From Clostridium omnivorum (GTDB lineage: Bacteria; Bacillota; Clostridia; Clostridiales; Clostridiaceae), in assembly GCF_026012015.1 (NCBI RefSeq), contig NZ_BRXR01000001.1:4551501-4615500 (forward strand): a stretch of 64,000 nucleotides of DNA, in the 5' to 3' direction. Both the position numbers and the translations under genes were made by a program. The notes beneath the pieces were generated by a model. It did no database searches, was not told the DNA's origin, and worked only from the letters and a program-made list of their open reading frames with translations. Of this stretch, positions 43,354 through 52,140 are shown one piece after another (position 1 is the first letter of the stretch; every line of letters begins with the position of its first letter).

Positions 43354-44064
43354 CTAACAATAGTTTGATTCAATAAAAGGTCTTAATACAATCTCGTCTA
43401 AAGCAATATTATTATCTATGTCAAGAGCTTTCAAAATTGCTTCTGCTGTACTATCCGGACTTAAATATTCTTTCCTTTCCTGTGGTCTAAAAGGAGTATT
43501 TATTCCACCTGGATATACAGAACATACCCTTATGTTATTTTTTCTTGCTTCCTTTCTTAATACTTTAGTTAATCCATCAAGTGCACTTTTAGAAGCAGTA
43601 TATGAACCTAACCCTTCATTTGAAAACAAGCAGCATGTAGAAAGAATGTTTACTATCAAACCTTCTTTCCTTTCTTTCATGCCTTTATAACACTCTTTAA
43701 TAAACACTAACGGAGCCACAGTATTTATTTTAAACATTAAATCAAAATCTTCAATATTAATTTCATCAACTGATGCTCTAGCAGTATTTGCACCTGCACA
43801 ATTAATTAGTACATCAATAGAACCTAGTTTTTGCTCAGCGCCTTTAACAAAGGATGATATTTTATTATCATCGGTAATTTCAAAAGTATCATAATATACT
43901 CTATTTTTATCTTCTATTTCATTCAGTACCTTTTCCATCTTTTCTTTTGATCTTCCACAAAAAGCAACCTTAGCACCTTTTTTTATTAGCATAACAACCA
44001 AATTTTTGCCAAGTCCTGATGTTCCTCCAGTTACAATAACGCATTTATCTGTCCAATATCCCAT
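43354..44064 (-). CDS. Short-chain dehydrogenase/reductase
   Basis: 236 residues. Cofactor motif TGGTSGLGKNLV, NCAGAN, and catalytic Ser-Tyr-Lys in STCCLFSNEGLGSYTASKSAL. The second-strand residues CGRSKEK favour NADP. Substrate unknown. AGGAGATAT precedes the ATG; it stands alone between sigK and an HD-type gene. Confidence 0.88.
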   Translation of the reverse strand: MGYWTDKCVIVTGGTSGLGKNLVVMLIKKGAKVAFCGRSKEKMEKVLNEIEDKNRVYYDTFEITDDNKISSFVKGAEQKLGSIDVLINCAGANTARASVDEINIEDFDLMFKINTVAPLVFIKECYKGMKERKEGLIVNILSTCCLFSNEGLGSYTASKSALDGLTKVLRKEARKNNIRVCSVYPGGINTPFRPQERKEYLSPDSTAEAILKALDIDNNIALDEIVLRPFIESNYC

Positions 44065-44178
44065 TTTAATATCTCCTATATTCTTCTAATATATTTTGTC
44101 TTTAGAAATAATAACTTTTTGTATTACATTATCTAAATTAATAGATTTTGCACTAATTATATCATATTTAAATAACTT

Positions 44179-45705
44179 TTATTGCGAATAAGCCTCTCTT
44201 GTCAAAAACTGTTTTGATTTTAAATAATTAGGTATTATTTCTTCTTCATTATTTATAGTTATTTTTGCATATTTCTTTCTTATTTCTAGCATGTACACAT
44301 TATTGTCATAAGGTAATTTGCCAATGCATTTTAGCTTTAATTTGAAGTTATCATCCAAATTACTAATATCAAACAGAGTAAGAAATCTCTTGCATCGTCC
44401 CTTAAAGGCTTTTTCAGGATCTAGATTATCTATCTCAGTATTATCAAAAATAAAATCAACATTAAAATATTCATCTTCAAAATATATATTGGACTTACAA
44501 AACTCATTAATATACTGTCTATTTTGATTTGCCCTTGAAATCCTTGAAAATTCCTCTAGTTCATCTATAAAAGTTAGAAAAGCTGAATCACCAGCAAATT
44601 TATTTATTTGAAACCCTTCACTAGTATGATCGGTAATTGCATTTAATATTGAAGCAAGTGCACTTGTCTTAATATAATCATATTTATTAGTTCTTATTGT
44701 TTTATAATCAGAATAAGTAAATGGTTTACTATTAAATACAGTTAATTTTCTAAATAGAAGAAATGCACTCATTATTCCATGTTGATAGTTTTCAAAATCC
44801 TTGGAGTATCTCATATGTCTAGAATAATCATAGAATATTTGCATATTTATCTCATTGTCTTTAAGTATTTCAATCTCCTCTTCTGTTAAACTTAATAACT
44901 CTTCTTCCTTAACACCCTTCATATCGTCATATTCATTAAAATCAAGCACCCTTTTAATAATACGTTCTGACTCTTTATTAGAATCAACTGAATAACTATA
45001 AAAGTAACTAATAAAGTTTAAAAAATCTTTTATTAAGTTATCATGTATATCAGAATAGCTAAAATCAAATTCACTATAACTTTTTATTCCAAAGTGAGGC
45101 AGTATATTTTTTATATTTTTATTTATGGAGTTTATTTTCTTTATCGGGTAACCCAAGTCATGAGTTAATGCCTCCAAGCATCTCATTGAGTCGTTATATC
45201 TATCCACATAATCTTGTAAGACTTCTAAATCTATAATTCCTTTAAATATTTCCGGATGATTGCTTCTTCTCATAGCATCGCACATTTTTTTAAATTTATC
45301 TTTTTCTGAATTATAATTTTCAAAAAGTGGCCCATACTCCTGATTTTTGAAAATATACTCACCCAAAAAATATACCCACAAGCAGTGCATAGTATGATCT
45401 CTATAAAAAGAATCAGATGCAAAAATGAGCTCTTCAAAATTGACATACTCATCAAAGTAATTAAACAAGTCATCATAGCCCCTTCTATCAGGATCTATAT
45501 AACTCATTGATGCCTCAAACAAAAGTTTCCATAGGCTCTTACATATTTTAATCTTATTATGCATTTCACTTTCTTCTCTAAGCTTTAAAATTTCCTTAGA
45601 AATCTCATTCTTATACCATGGCTTGTTTTGTAAAAATACTATTGTATCTTTATCCATTTCACTAATATAAAAATCAAGTACCTTTTTCTCATTAATCATT
45701 TCCAC
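44179..45705 (-). CDS. Large HD-type hydrolase-like protein, unknown function
   Basis: 508 residues from GTG 45705, eight bases after GGGGG. There are no membrane helices. HD-superfamily-like signals are DHTMHCLWVYFLGEY near residue 104, LTHDLGYPIKKINS near 185, YQHGIMSAFLLF near 311 and LNAITDHTSEGF near 358, which would give the His/Asp set for a metal phosphohydrolase. It is twice the usual size, with long helical inserts. I do not recognise a named subfamily; cyclic-nucleotide or deoxynucleotide hydrolysis is possible. Confidence 0.65.
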   Translation of the reverse strand: MEMINEKKVLDFYISEMDKDTIVFLQNKPWYKNEISKEILKLREESEMHNKIKICKSLWKLLFEASMSYIDPDRRGYDDLFNYFDEYVNFEELIFASDSFYRDHTMHCLWVYFLGEYIFKNQEYGPLFENYNSEKDKFKKMCDAMRRSNHPEIFKGIIDLEVLQDYVDRYNDSMRCLEALTHDLGYPIKKINSINKNIKNILPHFGIKSYSEFDFSYSDIHDNLIKDFLNFISYFYSYSVDSNKESERIIKRVLDFNEYDDMKGVKEEELLSLTEEEIEILKDNEINMQIFYDYSRHMRYSKDFENYQHGIMSAFLLFRKLTVFNSKPFTYSDYKTIRTNKYDYIKTSALASILNAITDHTSEGFQINKFAGDSAFLTFIDELEEFSRISRANQNRQYINEFCKSNIYFEDEYFNVDFIFDNTEIDNLDPEKAFKGRCKRFLTLFDISNLDDNFKLKLKCIGKLPYDNNVYMLEIRKKYAKITINNEEEIIPNYLKSKQFLTREAYSQ

Positions 45706-45863
45706 GTATTTAGCCCCCTTATTCAAAAAAATACTCTTTACATTATATCATTTTTTTGCATATTATTCCATGTATTGTCACATGCCTATTTCTTCGCGCT
45801 CATTTTATTACAATATTGGTATAAAGTGTATTTATTATATATATCTTCCATTCTCTAATACAA

Positions 45864-45915
45864 AATAAGGAAGCACCTATAGAATGTCATAAAATCCTAT
45901 AAGTACTCCCTTATT
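45864..45915 (-). terminator. Terminator of the repeat-rich protein gene
   Basis: Long imperfect stem: AATAAGGAAGCACCTATAG with CCTATAAGTACTCCCTTATT, after the leftward stop. Confidence 0.65.
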
Positions 45916-45987
45916 GATTAATATAGCTATTAAGTTTACTTTTGGATAAGTAATGTTTTATCGTTTAATACTAAAATTCTCAATATA

Positions 45988-46794
45988 TTAATCATTGAAT
46001 AGTTCGTCTTCTCCCATTTCATGCATAATGATTGGGTAATATTCTTCATTACTCATATGTGGATATTGCATATCCATTAGATTAATCATTTGACACTTAG
46101 GTTTCATCTTTTCACATTTAGGCTTCATCTCTTCACACTTAGGTTTCATCTTCTTACAAGGTTTATGCATCATAGGACATGGTTGCATATGTTGAATCAT
46201 TGGCTGCATCATAGGTTGCTGCATTTGCTGCATAACCGGTTGTATAATTAGCTGCATTTTTGTTGGCTCCATAACTGGTTCTATATACAATTTTAATTTT
46301 ATTGGCTCCATAGTTACTGTTCCCATTTTAGGTTCTATATTCAATTCCATATTTGGATTTTCCATTTTGGGCTGTATATTTGGCTGTATATCTAATTCAA
46401 ATTTAGTTGGTTCCATATTAGGCTTTATATCTAATTCGAATTGCGTTGGCTCCATATTAGGCTTAATATTTAATTGCATTGGCTGTTGTTCCATCTGTGG
46501 CTTAATATTTAACTCCATTGGCTGCTGTTCCATTTGTGGCTTGATATTCAATTGCATGTTAGATGGCTGCATTTGAGGTATAATTTGTGGTATTGGCTGA
46601 GGTTTTGGCATGGCTTGTGGTTGTGCAAATTTCACTGGTTGTGCTGGTGGTTTTATTTTTCTTTCTTCCTCTGGATCTTCCATCCTAAAATAATTATTAT
46701 ACATCATCATTGGACACATTACTGGATACTGATAAGATTGAAAATCATCCATTTCATAGGGGTAGTAATTTTCCATTTCATAAGGATAATACAT
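45988..46794 (-). CDS. Met/Pro/Gln-rich repeat protein, probable spore coat component
   Basis: 268 residues from the ATG at 46794 behind TTGGAGG (a longer frame of 14 codons lacks a site). The N-terminus has YYPYEME/YYPYEMD twin motifs and MCPMMMYNNYF. The middle is 6-8 tandem 13-14 residue units of the type MELNIKPQMEQQP and MEPTKFELDIKPN; a Lys/Cys block (KPKCEEMKPKCEKMKPKCQ) follows near residue 220. Composition and a sigma-K-like promoter suggest a coat or exosporium protein cross-linked through Tyr/Cys. No enzyme motif. Confidence 0.7.
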   Translation of the reverse strand: MYYPYEMENYYPYEMDDFQSYQYPVMCPMMMYNNYFRMEDPEEERKIKPPAQPVKFAQPQAMPKPQPIPQIIPQMQPSNMQLNIKPQMEQQPMELNIKPQMEQQPMQLNIKPNMEPTQFELDIKPNMEPTKFELDIQPNIQPKMENPNMELNIEPKMGTVTMEPIKLKLYIEPVMEPTKMQLIIQPVMQQMQQPMMQPMIQHMQPCPMMHKPCKKMKPKCEEMKPKCEKMKPKCQMINLMDMQYPHMSNEEYYPIIMHEMGEDELFND

Positions 46795-46824
46795 ATTTTC
46801 CTCCAATAAAACATTATATCGCTT

Positions 46825-46851
46825 TATTATATGCATATACTTTTAAAATGT
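46825..46851 (-). promoter_or_regulatory. Possible sigma-K promoter of the repeat-rich gene
   Basis: On the leftward strand CATATAATA (46833-46825), matching CATAnnnTA, lies 15 bases after ACA (46851-46849). Confidence 0.4.
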
Positions 46852-46901
46852 TAATGTTTTATTGCTAAAAATTAATTTTTTTCCATTTTAAATATCATGT
46901 A

Positions 46902-48212
46902 CTAATAAGCTTCAGCAAAAAGCCTGCTATGCCCAGATTGATTGCCTGATAAATAGAAGTGCGTTGTATTTTCAAACTCAATAGCTTTATTTGAAATGGG
47001 AAAATACCCACCTGCCTCCTTGTTCAACCTTATAAAATCTCCACCGACCACTCTTTCAACCTCAGGGAGAATGTAATGCTTTTCTATGGAACCACCGCTA
47101 ATAATTGCATTTGCTTCTGGGACATCATCAACCAAGAGTATTCCCTCTGTTCCATCAACTCCACCAAACTCAAAGGTTATAGTAGATGCCTTTATCATAT
47201 TTCTCTCGGCACATTGTATAGTCAGCATACCATCAACGGCTGCATTCCCCCCTCCTTCCCATGCCATGATAATTCCGTTGGCATCGAGATACTTAGCTAG
47301 CTTTACATTAAAATTAGCACACCTCTCCTTATGCCAATTAGTAGGATTATGACTGCGGCAGAATATTACACCTCTAAAATTCAAAGTTTTTCCGTGATTT
47401 TTGTATAGTTCCATAACTATGGGATGATTTGTATGTAGATAAGTGGGAACTTTAAATGCTGGCCATACATAATTACCACTAACGACGCAACCATCTAGAA
47501 GTTCATTAGGATCCAGCAATGTAGGAACAAGGTTATCGATACTTTCACCATACAAAAATGTATTTGCGTAAGGCCCTTGGTTTTGGCACTGCCATACTAG
47601 AACAACATTTGGAAGCTCTGGATTAACCTTATCAATTGTATATATAACAGTTTCATCAGATTTCATTTCCTTTGTTAGTGAAGCAAGGTATGTGGAAATT
47701 TTAATAGCAATAAGCCGTATGTCGTTATCATACTCTATAGATGACTTATTCTTTGCTAGCTTATACAAAATAACAAGGTTCAGTGTATCACAAAAAGGCG
47801 TAAAACCAGCTATTGGTCCTGTCATGTCCATAATAGCATCTCTTGGATATAACAATCCGCTGCTAGCACTTGAATTTTCCCATGGCAATGCGGCACTTTC
47901 CATTATAGTTAATCCATTAAGTATATTTGTGGTGCCATCTCCAACAGTCACTGGGCTTCCAAAAAAACCTGAATACTGCATACCATTGCCATTGAGTTTA
48001 TACATTGGCTGAATTGTGTCCAGTAGATGAATAATGCGAGTATTTTCCTTAGGTTTTACAATTTCAAATTCTATATCCTCAACAGCTTTAAAAAGTGCCC
48101 TCACCTGTTCTTTTAAATCCTTCTTGCATAAAGTAAGAATGCCTTCAGATAGAGATGTTGTATCTCCCCACGATACATCCTTTATATTAAAATACTGTCT
48201 TGTTAACTTCAC
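46902..48212 (-). CDS. GrdE/GrdG/GrdI-like component B subunit lacking the pyruvoyl-forming cysteine
   Basis: 436 residues from GTG 48212; the last codons of the upstream GrdB-like gene (GGGAGGTG) are its ribosome site. It is collinear with the alpha/beta proproteins of glycine, sarcosine and betaine reductase: TGPIAGFTPFCDTLNLVI, VVLVWQCQNQGPYANT and LLDGCVVSGNYVWPA. In those enzymes the latter segment reads about D-G-A-V-V-S-D-N-C-V and is cut at Asn-Cys to give a pyruvoyl group. Here the site is Asn247-Tyr248 (codon TAT), so self-cleavage is not expected. A cysteine lies six residues earlier (Cys242). The C-terminal half (HGKTLNFRGVIFCRSHN, GGNAAVDGMLTIQCAE) is intact. It is paired with the selenoprotein subunit. 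Confidence 0.88.
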   Translation of the reverse strand: MKLTRQYFNIKDVSWGDTTSLSEGILTLCKKDLKEQVRALFKAVEDIEFEIVKPKENTRIIHLLDTIQPMYKLNGNGMQYSGFFGSPVTVGDGTTNILNGLTIMESAALPWENSSASSGLLYPRDAIMDMTGPIAGFTPFCDTLNLVILYKLAKNKSSIEYDNDIRLIAIKISTYLASLTKEMKSDETVIYTIDKVNPELPNVVLVWQCQNQGPYANTFLYGESIDNLVPTLLDPNELLDGCVVSGNYVWPAFKVPTYLHTNHPIVMELYKNHGKTLNFRGVIFCRSHNPTNWHKERCANFNVKLAKYLDANGIIMAWEGGGNAAVDGMLTIQCAERNMIKASTITFEFGGVDGTEGILLVDDVPEANAIISGGSIEKHYILPEVERVVGGDFIRLNKEAGGYFPISNKAIEFENTTHFYLSGNQSGHSRLFAEAY

Positions 48213-48215
48213 TTG

Positions 48216-49550
48216 CTACACCTCCCTGCTTTCATCAACTGTAAAAATAGTCGGCCTTGACACATCTTGAGTAATTGCATCTAATGCTTTTTGTAATATT
48301 TTACGTCTGTATGCTTTTTCTCTATCTAGTGGAAGGTTTGGATTACCAGTTGGCGAAGTAAAATCACCACCGAATACTATTCTGTTGGCTCCTACATTAA
48401 GGGCTATTGATGTAAATGCAGTAACTAGTGCATTAGGCAGCCCTGCTCTATCCATTTCTTTTGATATGGTTGCACCGCAACGCGTACAAGTTCCTCATGT
48501 GGATGTTAAGATTGCAGCACTAACACCTGCATTTTTCAATTCAGCAACTATTCTTCTTCCCATATCCTTACTGCTTTCTATATTGGTCCCTACACCGCAG
48601 GTGGTAAAAAAATATTTATATATGCGCCCTACCTCTCTATTCTTCTCCAGTACTCTCATCTCATCTAATGGAATAAGTCGATTTGGATCATTAGTTGCAA
48701 AGGTAGTATCATATCCTCCATGAATTGATTCATATACTCCTTTGTTTAACGATTCTACTCCTTCAATATCATATCTACCATAAGTAACGGCAAAGGCTTG
48801 CTTTATTTTATCAGGGTTACCCATTGGAACAAGACCTCCTGTTGTAACAAAAGCAATGCTTACGTCTTTTAGTTTTGTAATCTTTAAAGCAGGTGGCACT
48901 GGTTCAAAGCCCCTTAAAGGTATTTCAGTTATATAGGGCTTACTATTTAACTTGTTTAGTAATATTTCAACTACCCTTTCGGCCCCAGTTTTTTCGTGAT
49001 ATTCATTATACCTATGTCCAGTTCTAAAATAACCTTCAAATCTTGATGGTCCAATAGGTTCCTTCCTTGCTAGCTTTAAAGAGAGCTTTGCAAGTAAGGG
49101 TAAAGATTTTGACATTCCAGCAGCTGTCTCACTTGTGGGTACTATATAATTGTCCTTTACATACATTTTCACAGCTGGATTTTCATGCCACATTGCTGTA
49201 ACACTTGGTATTCCTAACTCTTTTCTCACATAATCACACAATCTTGCACAGGCTACTCCATAACGTCCTGCATTAAATGCTGGCCCTGCAATAAATACAT
49301 CTGGCTTTTCTTTATTGATAATATCTCTAATTTCAAGATAAATACTTTGTAAATTATCTTCATTATTGATAAAATTGTCTCCACATACAATTATTTTTGC
49401 AACTTCCATATCGCCATTCCAAAGCTTCTCCAGACCAATAGCAGGTCCCTTTTTTTCCTCCAAAATTCTAACTCCAATATCTGCCCTGGCCTCTCCGCCA
49501 ATTCCAGCATAGAATTGGTTGATATAATGCACTGCTTTAAGTAAAGCCAA
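48216..49550 (-). CDS. GrdB/GrdF/GrdH-like selenoprotein subunit (UGA = selenocysteine)
   Basis: 444 residues when TGA at 48497-48495 is read as selenocysteine; the frame is continuous across it. Start TTG 49550, six bases after AGGAGTGG. Family blocks: YINQFYAGIGGEARADIG, FIAGPAFNAGRYGVACA, TTGGLVPMGNPDKI, EGVESLNKGVYESIHGGYD, then ILTST-U-GTCTRCGAT at about residue 352, the exact U-x-x-C-x-x-C of component B selenoproteins. In glycine-type reductases this selenolate attacks the Schiff-base-activated substrate and passes a carboxymethyl group to protein A. The length fits GrdB (about 436). Substrate unknown; coupled to a GrdE-like subunit. Confidence 0.92.
48469..48494 (-). promoter_or_regulatory. 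SECIS-like hairpin of the GrdB-like selenoprotein gene
   Basis: The mRNA forms GUUGC (48481-48477), loop GGU (48476-48474), GCAAC (48473-48469), a perfect 5-bp stem. The loop begins 19 nt after the UGA, inside the known bacterial window, and starts with GGU. Confidence 0.7.
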
Positions 49551-49597
49551 TAAAACCACTCCTTTCAATAGTTTTATATTATAATTAATGTATAAGC

Positions 49598-51088
49598 TTA
49601 CACCTGAGGTATGCTGCCATCAATCATATCAACAAAAACAGTCTTTGACATCATATACTTTTGTATGCCAGCAACACCTATTCCACTTTCCTTCCAACCA
49701 GTTCCAGGTGATTCTATCATTCCCTTACTAAAATAAGTATTAACATAAATTTGTCCACCACTTATATGTTCAGCAACTCTTAATGCGCGTTTAATATCCT
49801 TTGAGAAAACAGCCCCAGCTAACCCATACCTTGTAGCATTTGCAAGTTCTATTGCTTCTTTCTCAGTTTCAAAGGGTGTTACGCACAGAATTGGACCAAA
49901 TATTTCTTCCTGAAATATAGTCATATTTGGTGTTACATCAGCAAATATAGTAGGTGGAACAAAATTACCTTTTGAAAGTTCAGTATCAGTATATGGTTCA
50001 CCGCCCATAATCAACCTAGCTCCCTCTGACTTCCCTTTTTCAATATAACTCCACACATTTTTTGCATGCTCTTTAGATATCAAAGTACCGAAATTTACTC
50101 CTTTTTCATAATCAAATCCATTTCCAGGCACAAATTTTTCGCACTCTGCCTTTAATTTTGCTATAAATTCTTCATATATTTTCTTATGAAGTATCAATCT
50201 TGTTCCAGATACACAAACCTGTCCAGAGTTCAGAGTAAAACCAAATCTTGCCCACTTAATAACTTCATCTGTATTGACATCATCAAAAACGATATTAGGA
50301 CTTTTACCTCCCAACTCCAATGCTATATCCTTCACTGTTTCCTTTGATCTTCCGATTATTTTCTTGCCAACATCAGTTCCTCCAGTCATTGATACCATAT
50401 CTACAAGTGGACTAGTAACAAGCACATCTCCAACTTCATCGCCAGAACCTGTAACAATATTCAATACACCAGCTGGGAAACCGGCTTCATGAAATACCTC
50501 TGCTATAAGCAGCATACTTAAGGAAGCCCATGAGGAAGGCTTAATTACCACTGTATTACCTGCTGCTAATATTGCACATACCTTTTGACAGCCCATCATT
50601 AAAGGTCCGTTCCATGGTAGAATTTCACCAACAACTCCACAAGGCTGCCAAAGTACATAGTTCAAATGTCCTTCTTCGCTGGGAATAACCTTTCCTTCAA
50701 TACATCTAGCTTTCCCCGCAAAATATTCAAAGGCGTCCACACTCATCTGGGCTTCATAATATAATACGCTCGTGTATAGTTTTCCACATTCTAATGTTTC
50801 AATTGCTGCGAATTCTTCTAATCTTCTGGAAAGAATTTGTCCAGCTTTAATAAGAAGCTTACTTCTTTCTTTAGCTGACATTTTACTCCAAGGTCCTTCA
50901 TCATACGCTTTACGTGCTGCTAGTATTGCTTTTTTAGCATCTACAGCCCCACCTTTGTATGCTTTTGCAAATGCTTCATTATTTACTGGATTAACAATAT
51001 CAAAGGTTTTACCGGATTCTGAAGCTACAAATTCACCATTAATATATAATTTGTAAGGATCCTTTTTAACAAAAGATAAAGGATTCAT
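49598..51088 (-). CDS. NAD(P)-dependent aldehyde dehydrogenase
   Basis: 496 residues. The cofactor and active-site pattern is complete: LPWNGPLMMGCQKVCAILAAGN, TGGTDVGKKI, the general base in LELGGKSPNIVF, and the nucleophile in NSGQVCVSGTRLI near residue 290. It belongs with betaine-aldehyde/phenylacetaldehyde type enzymes that oxidise aldehydes to acids. AAAAGGAGG precedes the ATG. In this operon it could make the carboxylate substrate of the reductase or remove an aldehyde from the aldolase. Both are inference. Confidence 0.93.
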   Translation of the reverse strand: MNPLSFVKKDPYKLYINGEFVASESGKTFDIVNPVNNEAFAKAYKGGAVDAKKAILAARKAYDEGPWSKMSAKERSKLLIKAGQILSRRLEEFAAIETLECGKLYTSVLYYEAQMSVDAFEYFAGKARCIEGKVIPSEEGHLNYVLWQPCGVVGEILPWNGPLMMGCQKVCAILAAGNTVVIKPSSWASLSMLLIAEVFHEAGFPAGVLNIVTGSGDEVGDVLVTSPLVDMVSMTGGTDVGKKIIGRSKETVKDIALELGGKSPNIVFDDVNTDEVIKWARFGFTLNSGQVCVSGTRLILHKKIYEEFIAKLKAECEKFVPGNGFDYEKGVNFGTLISKEHAKNVWSYIEKGKSEGARLIMGGEPYTDTELSKGNFVPPTIFADVTPNMTIFQEEIFGPILCVTPFETEKEAIELANATRYGLAGAVFSKDIKRALRVAEHISGGQIYVNTYFSKGMIESPGTGWKESGIGVAGIQKYMMSKTVFVDMIDGSIPQV

Positions 51089-51143
51089 AATATATTCCTC
51101 CTTTTGGGAACTTTTTTAAAATTAAACTGTAGAAGGTGTAATT

Positions 51144-52031
51144 TTAAATTTGATCAAGATAAGTTCTAATAGATTTGATATCCTTGTTAACTTGAGCCTT
51201 GACTTCATCAAGATTATTAAACTTAATTACCCCTCTTATGTATTTATGAATTTCGAGAGTTATTGTTTTATCATATAAATCACCTGAGTAATCAAGAAGA
51301 AAAGTCTCAATTGTGACATAATTGTAATTATCAACTGATGGTCTTTTGCCTATATTGGTAAGACCCTTTATGTTTTTGCCATCAATTTCTGAAAGGGTTC
51401 CAAAAACACCATATTGAGGTAATTGCTTATATTGGCTAAAACCTAGGTTAGCTGTTGGCATTCCTACCGTTCTTCCTAGTGCCTTCCCATGCAAAACCTT
51501 ACCCATTAACAGATATGGGTGCCCAAGTAGTTCATTAACCTTCTGAAGAGTTCCTACTGAAAGCTCTTTTAAAATACGCTGTGAATTAATAGGCTCGCAC
51601 CCATCAAATATAGTGTCACACTCAGCGAGGATGTAACCATATTTTTCAGCACACTCTCTTAAAATTTTAATGTTTTTGTGGTCTTTGCTTGTAACAATAA
51701 CCTTTGCGCCGAGCTTATCTATCAAAATATCTTTTAAAAATAACTCAGCAGGCATGTTAACATTTTTTTCATCAATTTTGTAGGAAATCATCACTTCAGG
51801 ACCGTTTTTATTCAAAATATGCTGTTTCTCTGCTTCGGTTGAAAGTATTTTCTTATCTTTTAAGAGCTTTTCATCATATTCAAAACTCAAAACAACAGAT
51901 GTTAATCCCTGTTTTGATATGTCAAGTAATTTATCTATAACAGCACGGTGTCCAATATGAACACCATCAAAGTTTCCAAAAGCAACGCAAGTATTGTTCA
52001 TATTAAAATTATTTTCACCAATATATTTCAT
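51144..52031 (-). CDS. RibF paralogue, probably riboflavin kinase only
   Basis: 295 residues from the ATG at 52031 (AGGAGTTG upstream). The N-terminal nucleotidyltransferase domain keeps AFGNFDGVHIGHRAV but lacks the expected downstream parts: SFEYDEKL stands where T-F-D-P-H-P is usual, TSKDHKNIKI where G-x-D-F-x-F-G is usual, and INSQRILKEL replaces I-S-S-T-x-I-R. The C-terminal kinase domain is intact (GRTVGMPTANLGF, YGVFGTLSE, TNIGKRPS, and KYIRGVIKFNN). It should make FMN from riboflavin, with doubtful FAD synthesis. It is embedded in the selenoprotein operon, so may supply or sense flavin for it. Confidence 0.85.
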   Translation of the reverse strand: MKYIGENNFNMNNTCVAFGNFDGVHIGHRAVIDKLLDISKQGLTSVVLSFEYDEKLLKDKKILSTEAEKQHILNKNGPEVMISYKIDEKNVNMPAELFLKDILIDKLGAKVIVTSKDHKNIKILRECAEKYGYILAECDTIFDGCEPINSQRILKELSVGTLQKVNELLGHPYLLMGKVLHGKALGRTVGMPTANLGFSQYKQLPQYGVFGTLSEIDGKNIKGLTNIGKRPSVDNYNYVTIETFLLDYSGDLYDKTITLEIHKYIRGVIKFNNLDEVKAQVNKDIKSIRTYLDQI

Positions 52032-52063
52032 AGAAAACAACTCCTTTTCATATTAAACATACC

Positions 52064-52086
52064 GCCATGCAGATTACCTGCATGGC
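52064..52086 (-). repeat. Hairpin between permease and RibF-like genes
   Basis: Perfect 9-bp arms GCCATGCAG and CTGCATGGC around a 5-base loop, without a T-run. It may be an RNA processing or attenuation structure. Confidence 0.55.
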
Positions 52087-52140
52087 AGAATAAAAATATA
52101 TTAAACATATGAAAGGTAGATTAAAAATTAAAGCTTTGAG

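Noticed and set aside
46300-46620. CRISPR-like or satellite DNA repeat
   Set aside because: The periodicity is in codons of an expressed frame with variable units and no spacers; it is a protein repeat.
47076-48012. Rightward open frames opposite the GrdE-like gene
   Set aside because: They lack ribosome sites and family patterns and lie across conserved leftward coding sequence; several such shadow frames exist throughout the window.
46902-49550. Calling the pair ordinary betaine or sarcosine reductase component B
   Set aside because: The pyruvoyl cysteine is missing and the usual grd partners are absent, so a substrate-specific name is not supported.
48216-49568. Nonsense mutation splitting a GrdB-like gene
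   Set aside because: The TGA matches the known selenocysteine position of the family, with the surrounding S-T-U-G-T-C-T-R-C-G intact.
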